NCBI GenBank assembly: GCA_963678585.2
Contig: CAXXGA010000002.1
Coordinates: 992,001 to 1,056,000, forward strand
Source of the DNA: Breoghania sp963678585
Lineage (GTDB): Bacteria; Pseudomonadota; Alphaproteobacteria; Rhizobiales; Stappiaceae
Length of the DNA: 64,000 nt
Reading direction: 5' to 3'
Part shown: positions 37,529 through 46,043 of the stretch, piece after piece
Numbering within the stretch: the stretch's first letter is position 1
How the letters are laid out: the number at the start of each line of letters is the position of its first letter
Position numbers and translations under genes: made by a program
The notes under the pieces: generated by a model
What the model saw: the letters and a program-made list of their open reading frames with translations, nothing else
What the model was told of the DNA's origin: nothing
Database searches by the model: none

Positions 37529-38435
37529 CGCATTTCCCCATCCAATTGGCTTTGCGGCTCCCTATAGCGGAACGCTCCGGTCGATGACACCGTAAACCGC
37601 CCGACTTGCGAATTTGCCTATGCCCTTGATGTGGACGGGATCCCCGTCGGGGCTCGGGTTTCTGCCAGGTCCTGTGACGTGCGTGCCGACTGGGTGCCGA
37701 CTGCGGGCAGATCAACCCCATGAGCTGGAACCAAAACGCGTGGGGTCGACACGGAGCCGCGTCTGAGGCGCGTTATGGCCGCGATATGGCGCGATCCTTC
37801 GCAATGGCTGAAACAGGCAAGAGCCTGCGGCCTGCGCAATATGGAGCCACGTTGTAGGCTGAAAGCTATCGAAGTGGAAACGAGGAACAAAGACATCCGA
37901 TATATCTGACAGGTGTAGTAAAGCGGAGGGCGGCGAAAATATAGGCATGAATAGTACGGAATATTGACCCCGTGCGTGGTTGTGCCGCCTGAAACGACGG
38001 TCCTTCAGGGGGGGAGAGGGAGCGTAGGGGGAGGTGGCTCAAGGATATGTGGTAATCGCTAAATAACCACACAAAACACAGCAACCAAAAGTTTATTGTT
38101 TCGAAATATACGCGTATACGATGTGTTGGCGTGTGGTAATTGGAAGTTTTTAGAAGAGTTATCAATAAAGTTCGCAATGCGAACTGTTGAATAACCTAAA
38201 GGCAAAAGTGCTAACGTCTTTCTATATATTGGGAAAATTCAGATGGGGGTCTCTCCGGAGACTGTCAGTGGTACGTAGGCTTGGCAAGTCTACGAGTTGC
38301 AATTGGTCAGCGGATGTGTCGCAATTTGCACAGATAAGGGATCTTTGAACCAAAAATAGTTCTGGGTGCGGTAGTCTTATACGACATGTTGGGTTGGACG
38401 AACGCAGCGGAAGGAACGTACAAGGACGCGCATTA
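37529..38435. other. Gene-free AT-rich region with several inverted repeats
   Basis: These 907 bases, clearly AT-richer from about 37860 on, contain no open frame with convincing coding character. Visible structures are TATACGCGTATA (38107-38118, perfect 12-base palindrome), GTTCGCA-A-TGCGAAC (38170-38184) and CGTAGGCTTG-G-CAAGTCTACG (38274-38294, one mismatch). TGTGGT and ACCACA arms flank 11 bases near 38050. It may hold operators, a small RNA or remnants of a transferred element; none is proven. Confidence 0.5.
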
Positions 38436-38738
38436 ATGAAAGAAACAGACGGCCAGAACCACGGTGGGCTCGTGCATTACGAATTCGTCAAGGCGCACAT
38501 TGCAGCGACCATGGCGCTGGTTAATGGACTGGTGATCCAGAATGCTGTCGATCGGGATGCGCTCGACAGTTATTTCACCGGCTTTTTGAGCCAGCTTCCG
38601 CATAACCGTGACACGCTTGCCCTTCGGCTGATCATCGATCAGTGGCGCCAGGGGCTTCACACCGCCCAGCCGGAGCCCAGCCGCTTGAATGCGCACCTGT
38701 TTGAGGTGATCCAGGGAGGCCGGGGTGCGGCAGAATAG
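38436..38738 (+). CDS. Hypothetical protein, 100 residues
   Basis: The family was not recognised. The product starts MKETDGQNHGGLVHYEFVKA and is predicted soluble and mostly helical (AHIAATMALVNGLVIQNAV, DALDSYFTGFLSQLPHNRDTLALRLIIDQWRQGL). No signal peptide, membrane segment or cysteine is seen. An open frame extends 42 bases upstream to 38394, but GGAAGG and CAAGGA are better placed for later starts. It closes the AT-rich region and precedes the DUF849 gene by 132 bases on the same strand. Confidence 0.6.
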   Translation: MKETDGQNHGGLVHYEFVKAHIAATMALVNGLVIQNAVDRDALDSYFTGFLSQLPHNRDTLALRLIIDQWRQGLHTAQPEPSRLNAHLFEVIQGGRGAAE

Positions 38739-38870
38739 GGCAGTGGGCTTCTCGTTGTGCGGGTTGCGCGGTGGGTTCGTCGATGGATAGGTTGGCGCTC
38801 CGGTCCGGTCGGGCCGGGGCGAGCCGACTGCATGTCCGTTCGCTCAGATGAACGAACCGAGAAGAAGCCT

Positions 38871-39704
38871 GTGTCCGAGCCCCTTACGATAATGGTCGCG
38901 CCGAATGGTGCGCGACGCACCAAGGCAGATCATCCTGCAATTCCCGTAACCGTCGAAGAAACCGCTCATGTCGTGGCTGCCTGCGCTGAAGCGGGGGCTC
39001 AGGCCGCCCATCTTCATGTGCGCGACGCCGAACAGCGTCACCTGCTCGATGCTGACGCCTATCTTGCGGTAATCGAGGCCGTGAAGAAGCAGGCGCCGTC
39101 CGATTTCGTCTGTCAGATCACCACCGAAGCGGTCGGACGCTATAGCCCGGCCGAGCAGATGGCGGTGGTCAGGGGCGTCAAGCCGGAAGCGGTTTCCATC
39201 GCGGTGAAGGAACTGGTGCCTGATGCGGCTGCCGAAGCCGAAGCAGGGGCCTTCTACGAATGGTGCCGTCGCGAGGAGATCGCGGTGCAGCACATCCTCT
39301 ATGACACCGACGACATGGCCGCCTTTTACGATCTGTGCCGTCGCGGGGTGATCCCCGGCGACAAGCTGGGCGTTCTTTTCGTTCTGGGGCGCTACAGCAC
39401 CAATCAGGAAAGTGACGCCAACATGCTGCGTCCGTTCCTTGAGATGCTCGACAAGGCGGAAGGCGGGCCGGACCTCACGTGGATGATCTGTGCGTTCGGG
39501 CTTGGCGAAACTGCCGGGGCTGCTGCGGCCATGACGATGGGCGGCCACGTGCGTGTGGGCTTCGAAAACTCACTGTGGACGCCGCAAGGCGATGTGACCC
39601 CGGACAACGTGGAAACGGTCGCCCGGTCGCGCCGCATCGCGGCCGAACTCGGTCGTATGCGTGCGACCCGCGAACAGACCCTGCAGGTACTCGGCGCGTT
39701 CTGA
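38871..39704 (+). CDS. Beta-keto acid cleavage enzyme (BKACE, DUF849 family)
   Basis: Members are zinc enzymes that split a beta-keto acid with acetyl-CoA, the founding one acting on 3-keto-5-aminohexanoate in lysine fermentation. The 277-residue TIM-barrel product has IMVAPNGARRTKADHPAIP at the N terminus, the metal-binding AHLHVRD motif, CQITTEAVGRYSPAEQM, the KPEAVSIAVKEL strand and GGHVRVGFENSLW near the C terminus. The start is uncertain: GTG 38871 is used, ATG 38832 and ATG 38892 are alternatives. There are no lysine-fermentation or carnitine genes nearby, so the substrate is unknown. Confidence 0.85.
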   Translation: MSEPLTIMVAPNGARRTKADHPAIPVTVEETAHVVAACAEAGAQAAHLHVRDAEQRHLLDADAYLAVIEAVKKQAPSDFVCQITTEAVGRYSPAEQMAVVRGVKPEAVSIAVKELVPDAAAEAEAGAFYEWCRREEIAVQHILYDTDDMAAFYDLCRRGVIPGDKLGVLFVLGRYSTNQESDANMLRPFLEMLDKAEGGPDLTWMICAFGLGETAGAAAAMTMGGHVRVGFENSLWTPQGDVTPDNVETVARSRRIAAELGRMRATREQTLQVLGAF

Positions 39705-39868
39705 ACGCCGCGCGAACCGGACGGTGACTGAAGAACCGGAAATCGAGGCGAGGGGCCCGTTACGGCGGAGCCCCGAACCGGCGAACGTGTGAGGGGTGTG
39801 CGGTCCAGCTGATGCACCAATCAGCCGTCGTACATCCAATCGTCGATCAATGCGGCGGCGTTGCGCCG

Positions 39869-40201
39869 TCAGATGCGGCAGAACATGCTGTACAGCGTGG
39901 AGAGAATGCGGCGCACGCTTTCATCGCCAAGGCTGTAGAAGATAGTTTTGCCGTCGCGCCGCGTGGATACGAGATTGTCGGCGCGCAGGCGGGCCAGTTG
40001 TTGCGAAACAGTCGGTTGCCGCAGGGACAGCAGACTTTCCAGTTCGGTAACTGATTTCTCCCCCTCGCAAAGCAGGCAGAGGATCATCAGGCGGTTTTCA
40101 TGCGCGAGTGCTTTCAGATAAGCGCTGGCCTGACCAGCCTTGTCCTGCATCTCGCCGGTGTTGAACGCTATTGACGGGTCGTCCACATCTGTAACGGCCA
40201 C
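39869..40201 (-). CDS. ArsR-family regulator resembling BigR/SqrR (reactive-sulfur sensor)
   Basis: The 110-residue winged-helix repressor has LKALAHENRLMILCLLCEGEKSVTELE, the recognition helix RQPTVSQQLARLRADNLV and the wing TRRDGKTIFYSL. The GTG at 40201 is chosen because GAGGAAA precedes it. Cys42 and Cys108 (the latter in LYSMFCRI) fall at the positions and spacing of the cysteine pair that forms di- to tetrasulfide links in BigR and SqrR, and the surrounding residues match BigR closely. A further Cys45 is present. It is divergent from ccdA with 378 bases between. It probably derepresses sulfide- or redox-linked genes; targets are inferred. Confidence 0.82.
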   Translation of the reverse strand: MAVTDVDDPSIAFNTGEMQDKAGQASAYLKALAHENRLMILCLLCEGEKSVTELESLLSLRQPTVSQQLARLRADNLVSTRRDGKTIFYSLGDESVRRILSTLYSMFCRI

Positions 40202-40579
40202 TGTGTTTTCCTCTCTTGGCGAATATCGGCAATCATGGGTTGCAATCCGGATGTCATCATCTAGACGGCATGATCGGGAAAATCGACCCCGGAAGAGGCC
40301 GATACAGTGAAATATCTCCGACAATTTGAGGTAAATCAGGAGAATCCGTTCCTATACAACGCAATTGGCACTGCCCAGGTCAATTCAAATAGATAATACA
40401 GGCTGCGGGTGAGTTGCGCTATGCCCCAACGCCTCTTCATCAAAATATGAGACTTTGTGTCCGGATTTCCGCTAATGAGTAGGGTGTCAACGTAGTCGAG
40501 GTCGGGTAAAAGAGGCGCGCGGCAAATGCTGTGACGAGCCGCTTCCGGTCAATAGAGAGATGCTTCGCGGGGGGATTTC
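40202..40579. other. Divergent intergenic region between the BigR/SqrR-like gene and ccdA
   Basis: This 378-base gap must hold the promoters of both genes. The 40380-40400 part is AT-rich (ATTCAAATAGATAAT) and is the likeliest place for a regulator site, but no perfect ATTC-N8-GAAT or other long palindrome was found by eye. GGGGGGA just before the ccdA ATG is a good ribosome binding site. No gene is supported here. Confidence 0.35.
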
Positions 40580-41326
40580 ATGCAGGACGTAACGATTCTT
40601 GGCGCGTTTATCGCCGGACTCCTGTCCTTTGTTTCGCCATGTGTCTTGCCCCTCGTGCCGCCTTATCTGGCCTATATGGCGGGCGTTTCGCTGGATCAGT
40701 TGACCGGAGAAGGGCGCGACGCGGCGGCGAGATCGGCTGACGGGCATAAGGTCATGCTGACCGCTCTCGCCTTTGTTCTCGGGTTCTCGACCATTTTCGT
40801 GCTTCTTGGCGCGAGCGCATCCTTCATCGGCCAGTTCGTGGCCAGCAACATCCGCTTTCTGGGGTATGTCGGCGGCGTGATGATCATCATCATGGGCCTG
40901 CATTTCCTCGGCGTGTTCCGCATCGCGCTACTCTATCGCGAGGCGCGCGTTCAGGTCGACCGCAAGCCCGCAGGTCCGCTGGGAGCCTACGTGATGGGGC
41001 TGGCTTTCGCGTTCGGCTGGACGCCGTGCGTGGGCCCGATCCTCGCGGCCATCCTGTTCGTGGCCGGGGCGGAGGATACTGTTTCGCGCGGCGCGATGCT
41101 GCTGTCGGCCTATGCGCTCGGTATGGGCGTGCCTTTCATGATCGCTGCCGCCTTTGCCGGGCCGTTCATGCGTTTCATGGCAGGCTTCCGCCGTCACCTC
41201 GGCACCGTGGAGAAGGTTATGGGCGTGTTTCTGGTGATCACGGGCGTCGCCTTCCTGACCGGACAGATGGCGACATTCTCGTTCTGGCTTCTGGAAACGT
41301 TCCCGGTGCTGCAAAGCGTCGGTTAA
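40580..41326 (+). CDS. ccdA: Cytochrome c biogenesis protein CcdA (thiol-electron transporter)
   Basis: CcdA carries reducing power from cytoplasmic thioredoxin across the inner membrane to periplasmic thioredoxin-like proteins used in cytochrome c maturation. The 248-residue product has about six membrane segments. The two conserved transport cysteines are Cys21 in LLSFVSPCVLPLVPPYLAYM and Cys150 in FAFGWTPCVGPILAAIL. It faces a thiol-based regulator, which suggests that thiol export may be tied to sulfur stress in this strain. No periplasmic thioredoxin gene lies next to it. Confidence 0.92.
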   Translation: MQDVTILGAFIAGLLSFVSPCVLPLVPPYLAYMAGVSLDQLTGEGRDAAARSADGHKVMLTALAFVLGFSTIFVLLGASASFIGQFVASNIRFLGYVGGVMIIIMGLHFLGVFRIALLYREARVQVDRKPAGPLGAYVMGLAFAFGWTPCVGPILAAILFVAGAEDTVSRGAMLLSAYALGMGVPFMIAAAFAGPFMRFMAGFRRHLGTVEKVMGVFLVITGVAFLTGQMATFSFWLLETFPVLQSVG

Positions 41327-41363
41327 ACCGCGCTTCCGCTCGCCGTGGGCCGCTAAGCCAACG

Positions 41364-42254
41364 TCAACGCGCGGGAAGTTGTTGACCGGAAAAGAGCGTC
41401 GGCTTGCAGGCGATCAGGCGTTTTTCCAGCCTTGCGCAGGCCGCTGCCGCATCCGCCGCATTCACGAAAGGCCCCGCAACAAGGTGTGCCACCATCTTGT
41501 CACCGCTCTCCACGACGGAAGCCAGCGGCGACAGTGGACCGATTACGGCCGTCTCCGTCACCCGCATAGCACGCCATGCGCCTGCGACTTCGGCAAGCGA
41601 ACCGTAAGCGCCCAGATCGATGCCGAATTGCGTTCGCGGCGCCGTGGTCGCGCTCAGGCTGGCCGCGGCGGGTGCCGCAGGACGAATATTGCCCGTGATC
41701 ATGGTGTCCACGGCGGGAGAGGTATTCTGGGCGGTGACGGTCGCCCTGGTGCGCGAAGCGGGGGCCGCATTCGCAAAACTTCTGGGCGCGGCCGGAATAG
41801 CCCCGGAGGGGCGGGAACCGTTTGCGCGTTCTCCGCCCTCAAGCGTGGCAAGCCGGTCGGACATGATGTCGTTCTGGCGGCGCAAGGCTTCGGCTGAGCG
41901 GCGCAAGGCCACGATTTCGTGGCGCAGCGTGTCGATTTCCGCCTCGACGCGATCAGGCCGTACTCCAGAAACGGGAGTGGGGTTGGAAAACACGCCGAAT
42001 TCGGTCGGACGCGAGCGCTTTCCGATAGAGGCGGTGGTGGTGACGTCGCCTGCGTCGGGCAGAACCATCGCCGCATAGGGCTGGCTGAAGGGATCGGGGG
42101 CCTTGTTCTGGTAGGAACTGACGGCGACCAGAAGAGCCATGCTTGCTGAAAAACCCCAGCCCAACAGTGCAGCGCCCGTACGCAAACGAGCGCCGCCCTT
42201 CATAAGCTCAACCAGAATGGGCGGTTTCTTCAGCACTAAGTCGATTCCGTTCAC
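41364..42254 (-). CDS. Membrane-anchored SPOR-domain protein
   Basis: The 296-residue product has one membrane segment (about 27-45, GAALLGWGFSASMALLVAV). A Ser/Pro-rich stretch and a coiled-coil follow (about 103-140, EAEIDTLRHEIVALRRSAEALRRQND). The low-complexity Ala/Thr linker leads to a C-terminal SPOR-like repeat (about 208-290; TQFGIDLGAYGSLAEVAGAWRAM and HLVAGPFVNAADAAAACARLEKRL). SPOR domains bind denuded peptidoglycan at division sites, so a role in cell-wall work or division is inferred. It is divergent from glmU and ends 37 bases from ccdA, convergent with it. Confidence 0.75.
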   Translation of the reverse strand: MNGIDLVLKKPPILVELMKGGARLRTGAALLGWGFSASMALLVAVSSYQNKAPDPFSQPYAAMVLPDAGDVTTTASIGKRSRPTEFGVFSNPTPVSGVRPDRVEAEIDTLRHEIVALRRSAEALRRQNDIMSDRLATLEGGERANGSRPSGAIPAAPRSFANAAPASRTRATVTAQNTSPAVDTMITGNIRPAAPAAASLSATTAPRTQFGIDLGAYGSLAEVAGAWRAMRVTETAVIGPLSPLASVVESGDKMVAHLVAGPFVNAADAAAACARLEKRLIACKPTLFSGQQLPAR

Positions 42255-42438
42255 ATCGGCCGAATCTTCGGCACATATGAGTTTCCATCTAAAAAGGTTT
42301 CATTAACCCTAACAAGACGTGAAGACACTGTTAGTACGTGCGCGGTGGGCCGTTGCTGCGCTATTTCCCTTGCAGGGGCAATCTGCTACGTGGTCCGGGA
42401 GGGCCTCACGAGCGGGGCCGCAGACCATTGAGGCGACG

Positions 42439-43791
42439 ATGAAAGACCGATCCTGCCTTGCCGTTATTCTTGCCGCAGGGCTTGGTACACGCATGAAATC
42501 CGCGCTTCCCAAGGTGATGCACGCCATCGGCGGGCGTCCGATGCTGGGGCATGTGATAGCGACGGCCGAGGCGGCTGGATGCGACCGTCTCGCGGTGGTG
42601 GTCGGGCCTGATACGAAATCAGTGGAAGACCTCGTTCTGCGGGCCGCACCCGGCGCTGCTTGCTTCACGCAAACCGATCGCAAGGGCACCGCGCACGCGG
42701 TTCTGGCCGCGCGACCGGCGATGGAAGCGCCTGCGGACGACGTGATCGTGCTCTACGGCGACACGCCGTTGATCACCGCCGGTTCCATCGCAAAGGTTCG
42801 CCAGGCTTTGGCCGACGGTGCGGATCTGGCGGTTCTGGGGTTCGAGGCGGCTGACCCATTCGGTTATGGCCGCCTTGTCGTGGACGGTGAGCGGCTTGCC
42901 GAAATCGTTGAGGAAAATGACGCAAGCGATACCCAGCGAAAGATAACCTTCTGCAATTCCGGCATCATCGCCTTCCGTGGTGCGTTGCTGCCCGAACTTC
43001 TGGACGAGATTGGCAACGACAACGCCAAGGGCGAGTATTACCTCACCGACGCGGTGGCGATCGCCTCTGCGCGCGGTCTGAAAGTGGTGGCCGAACGTGG
43101 ACCGGAAGAGGATGTGCTCGGCGTCAACAACCGCGTTCAGCTTTCCCAGTGCGAGGAGATCTTCCAGAACCGTATGCGCCGAGAGGCCATGCTGGCCGGG
43201 GTTACGCTGGTTGCGCCGGAAACGGTGTTCTTCTCCTTCGATACGAGGCTGGAGAATGATGTGGTGGTGGAGCCCAACGTGGTGTTCGGGCCGAAAGTGT
43301 CGGTGGCGAGCGGCTCGATCATTCACGCGTTCTCCCATCTGGAGGGGGCGCGCGTGGAGGCAAACGGCAGCATCGGCCCCTATGCGCGGCTGCGGCCCGG
43401 CGCTGAAATCGGCGAGGGCGCGCGCATCGGCAATTTCGTGGAAGTGAAGAAGGCGACCGTTGAACCGGGTGCGAAGGTCAATCACCTGAGCTATATCGGC
43501 GATGCACGCGTCGGCGCGAAGGCGAATGTCGGCGCGGGCACGATCACCTGCAATTACGACGGCTACAACAAGTTCCACACCGACATCGGGGCAGGCGCTT
43601 TCATCGGCTCCAACAGCGCTCTGGTCGCGCCCGTGCGCATCGGTGACAGGGCGCTCGTGGCGGCGGGAAGTGTCGTGGTGAAGGATGTGCCGGACGATGC
43701 GCTGGTCGTCGCACGCGGTCAGCAGGTCAACAAGGAAGGCCGTGCCGCCCGGTTGCGTGCGATCAAGGAAAAAGCGAAGCGCAAGAGCTGA
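42439..43791 (+). CDS. glmU: Bifunctional UDP-N-acetylglucosamine pyrophosphorylase / glucosamine-1-phosphate N-acetyltransferase
   Basis: It makes UDP-GlcNAc, the precursor of peptidoglycan and lipid A, in two steps. The 450-residue product has the N-terminal uridylyltransferase motif LAAGLGTRMKSALPKVMH (about 12-29), QTDRKGTAHAVLAA and LYGDTPLI. The C-terminal left-handed beta helix (from about 245) has FVEVKKATVEPGAKVNHLSYIGDA and GAGTITCNYDGYNKFHT. The ATG at 42439 gives the usual length; the frame is open 120 bases upstream. glmS follows on the same strand after 204 bases. Confidence 0.97.
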   Translation: MKDRSCLAVILAAGLGTRMKSALPKVMHAIGGRPMLGHVIATAEAAGCDRLAVVVGPDTKSVEDLVLRAAPGAACFTQTDRKGTAHAVLAARPAMEAPADDVIVLYGDTPLITAGSIAKVRQALADGADLAVLGFEAADPFGYGRLVVDGERLAEIVEENDASDTQRKITFCNSGIIAFRGALLPELLDEIGNDNAKGEYYLTDAVAIASARGLKVVAERGPEEDVLGVNNRVQLSQCEEIFQNRMRREAMLAGVTLVAPETVFFSFDTRLENDVVVEPNVVFGPKVSVASGSIIHAFSHLEGARVEANGSIGPYARLRPGAEIGEGARIGNFVEVKKATVEPGAKVNHLSYIGDARVGAKANVGAGTITCNYDGYNKFHTDIGAGAFIGSNSALVAPVRIGDRALVAAGSVVVKDVPDDALVVARGQQVNKEGRAARLRAIKEKAKRKS

Positions 43792-43995
43792 GCCGCCCGA
43801 CTGCCTTGCACAAAAGCCCATGCGCCGTGACGACTGGCCCCAGTGCGAAGGGCTGGAAACCACGAGCAAACCGTGGCGACGGCATTTCTGTCAATTCAAC
43901 TTTCAGGATTGTCTGAAATAGCATTTGATTTCATATGCACTGCGGTTCTCCGCTACACGGAGGGCCGGGTGGGCGCTAATGCGTGAGGACGATCT

Positions 43996-45822
43996 ATGTG
44001 CGGCATTATCGGAATTCTGGGTCAGGAGCCTGTGGCTCCCCTGCTGGTCGACGCGCTTAAGCGCCTTGAATACCGCGGCTACGACTCCGCTGGCGTCGCC
44101 ACGCTTGAAAGCGGCGTCCTGACGCGCTGCCGCGCCGAGGGCAAGCTGCGCAATCTGGAAGGCCGTCTGGAAGACGCTCCGCTTGCCGGACATAGCGGCA
44201 TCGGCCACACCCGCTGGGCGACCCACGGCGCGCCGACGGAGTCCAATGCGCATCCGCATGTGGGCCCGGGCGTCGCCGTCGTCCATAACGGCATCATCGA
44301 GAATTTCCGCGAGTTGCGCGAGGAGCTGGCGGGCGAGGGCGCGACCTTCGCCACGGAGACCGACACCGAGGTCGTCAGCCAGTATATCGGCCTGTGCCTT
44401 TCCAGGGGCATGAGCCCGGTCGATGCGGTTGCCAAGACCCTGGGTCGTCTGGAAGGCGCATTCTCGCTCGCGATCCTGTTCGACGGCGAGGACGACCTTT
44501 TGATCGGCGCGCGCCGCGGCAGCCCGCTTGCGGTGGGCTATGGCGAGGGCACGATGTTCCTCGGCTCCGACGCCATCGCCCTTGCGCCCTTCACCAACAA
44601 GATTTCCTATCTCGATGACGGCGACTGGGTCGTGCTCGACCGCAAGTCCGCGACCATCCGCGATGAAAGCGGCATGGTCGTCGAGCGCCCGATCTCCATC
44701 TCGTCGGCCACCGCCGCAATGGTGGACAAGGGCAACTACCGCCACTTCATGGCCAAGGAAATCCACGAGCAGCCCGATGTGGTCGCCCGCACGCTGGCCC
44801 ACTATCTGGACCTGAACGCCATGACGGCGAAGGTTCCGGAGGGCGTGCCCTTCGACTTCTCCGATCTCCAGCGCGTCGTAGTCACCGCCTGCGGCACGGC
44901 CTATTACGCCGGTCTGACCGCGAAATACTGGTTCGAGCGTCTCGCGCGCCTGCCGGTCGATATCGATGTTGCGTCCGAGTTCCGCTACCGCGAAAGCCCG
45001 CTCGATGCCGATGGGTTGGCGCTGTTCATCTCGCAGTCCGGCGAGACGGCCGACACGCTCGCCTCCCTGCGCTATTGCCGGGCCGAGCAGCAGCATATCG
45101 GCGCTGTGGTCAACGTTCAGGAATCCACGATCGCGCGTGAATCCGACGTGATCTTCCCCACCATCGCGGGGCCGGAAATCGGCGTGGCCTCGACCAAGGC
45201 GTTCACTTGCCAGCTCTCGGTGCTGGCGAGCCTTGCGGTCGCCGCCGGGCGTCAGCGCAACATCCTGTCGGCGGAAGACGAGCAGAAGCTCGTGCGCGCG
45301 CTGACGGAGGTTCCGCGCTTCATGGTTGAAGCGCTGAAGCTTGAGCCGCAGATCGAGAGGCTGGCGCGCAACCTGTCCAAGGCGAGCGACATTCTCTATC
45401 TCGGCCGCGGCTCGTCCTATCCGCTGGCGCTGGAAGGCGCACTGAAGCTCAAGGAAATCTCCTATATCCACGCTGAGGGCTATGCGGCGGGCGAGCTGAA
45501 GCACGGTCCCATCGCGCTGATCGACGAGACCATGCCGGTCATCGTGATCGCCCCGCATGACAAGGTGTTTGAGAAGACCGTGTCGAACATGCAGGAGGTC
45601 GCCGCGCGCGGCGGGCAGATCATCCTGATTACCGATCAGAAGGGCAGCGAGGCGGCGGGCGTTGAAACGCTTGAAACCCTCGTGATGCCCGAGGTCCCTG
45701 CGACCATTGCGCCGATGGTCTATTCGATCCCGATCCAGCTTCTGGCCTATCATACGGCTGTTTTCATGGGTACGGACGTCGATCAGCCGCGCAATCTCGC
45801 CAAGTCGGTTACCGTCGAATAG
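43996..45822 (+). CDS. glmS: Glutamine--fructose-6-phosphate aminotransferase
   Basis: It makes glucosamine 6-phosphate, which feeds GlmM and then GlmU. The 608-residue product begins MCGIIGILG; after Met removal Cys1 is the glutaminase nucleophile. It has YRGYDSAGVA, GIGHTRWATHGAPTESNAHPH and VVHNGIIENF in the N-terminal domain, and two SIS domains (from about 285; ISQSGETADTLASLRY, GRGSSYPLALEGALKLKEISYIHAEGYAAGELKHGP). GTGAGGACGATCT precedes the ATG. No glmS ribozyme-like element is expected in this phylum and none was noticed. Confidence 0.97.
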   Translation: MCGIIGILGQEPVAPLLVDALKRLEYRGYDSAGVATLESGVLTRCRAEGKLRNLEGRLEDAPLAGHSGIGHTRWATHGAPTESNAHPHVGPGVAVVHNGIIENFRELREELAGEGATFATETDTEVVSQYIGLCLSRGMSPVDAVAKTLGRLEGAFSLAILFDGEDDLLIGARRGSPLAVGYGEGTMFLGSDAIALAPFTNKISYLDDGDWVVLDRKSATIRDESGMVVERPISISSATAAMVDKGNYRHFMAKEIHEQPDVVARTLAHYLDLNAMTAKVPEGVPFDFSDLQRVVVTACGTAYYAGLTAKYWFERLARLPVDIDVASEFRYRESPLDADGLALFISQSGETADTLASLRYCRAEQQHIGAVVNVQESTIARESDVIFPTIAGPEIGVASTKAFTCQLSVLASLAVAAGRQRNILSAEDEQKLVRALTEVPRFMVEALKLEPQIERLARNLSKASDILYLGRGSSYPLALEGALKLKEISYIHAEGYAAGELKHGPIALIDETMPVIVIAPHDKVFEKTVSNMQEVAARGGQIILITDQKGSEAAGVETLETLVMPEVPATIAPMVYSIPIQLLAYHTAVFMGTDVDQPRNLAKSVTVE

Positions 45823-46043
45823 GCGGTTTCCGGTCCGCCAGCCGTTCGATAGCTGCGATAAAATCGTTCACACTGTGTTTGGTCAAAAAATGGGCTCTAC
45901 ACGGACGTGAAACCGGCGCATTGTTAGGGAGTTGTTCTTCTGTAACAAGCTGCTGGTAGAGACTTGTCTCACCCGCAGAGTAATGCCGAGACGGCCCGCA
46001 GCGCGATGCAGGCGATTGTGCCGTCCGGCGGCAGCGCGGAAAA

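Noticed and set aside
36439..38435. Possible phage or integrative-element attachment site at tRNA-Lys
   Set aside because: I looked for a copy of the tRNA 3' end (GTTCGAACCCGTGCGGG) and for an integrase gene in the following 2 kb and found neither.
42298..42315. TTAACC element resembling a CtrA site between the SPOR-domain gene and glmU
   Set aside because: Only a half site (TTAACCCTAAC) is present; the second TTAA at the right spacing is missing.
43903..45753. 616-codon open frame opposite glmS
   Set aside because: It mirrors the glmS codons; the glmS protein is complete and conserved, and the reverse frame shows no family features.
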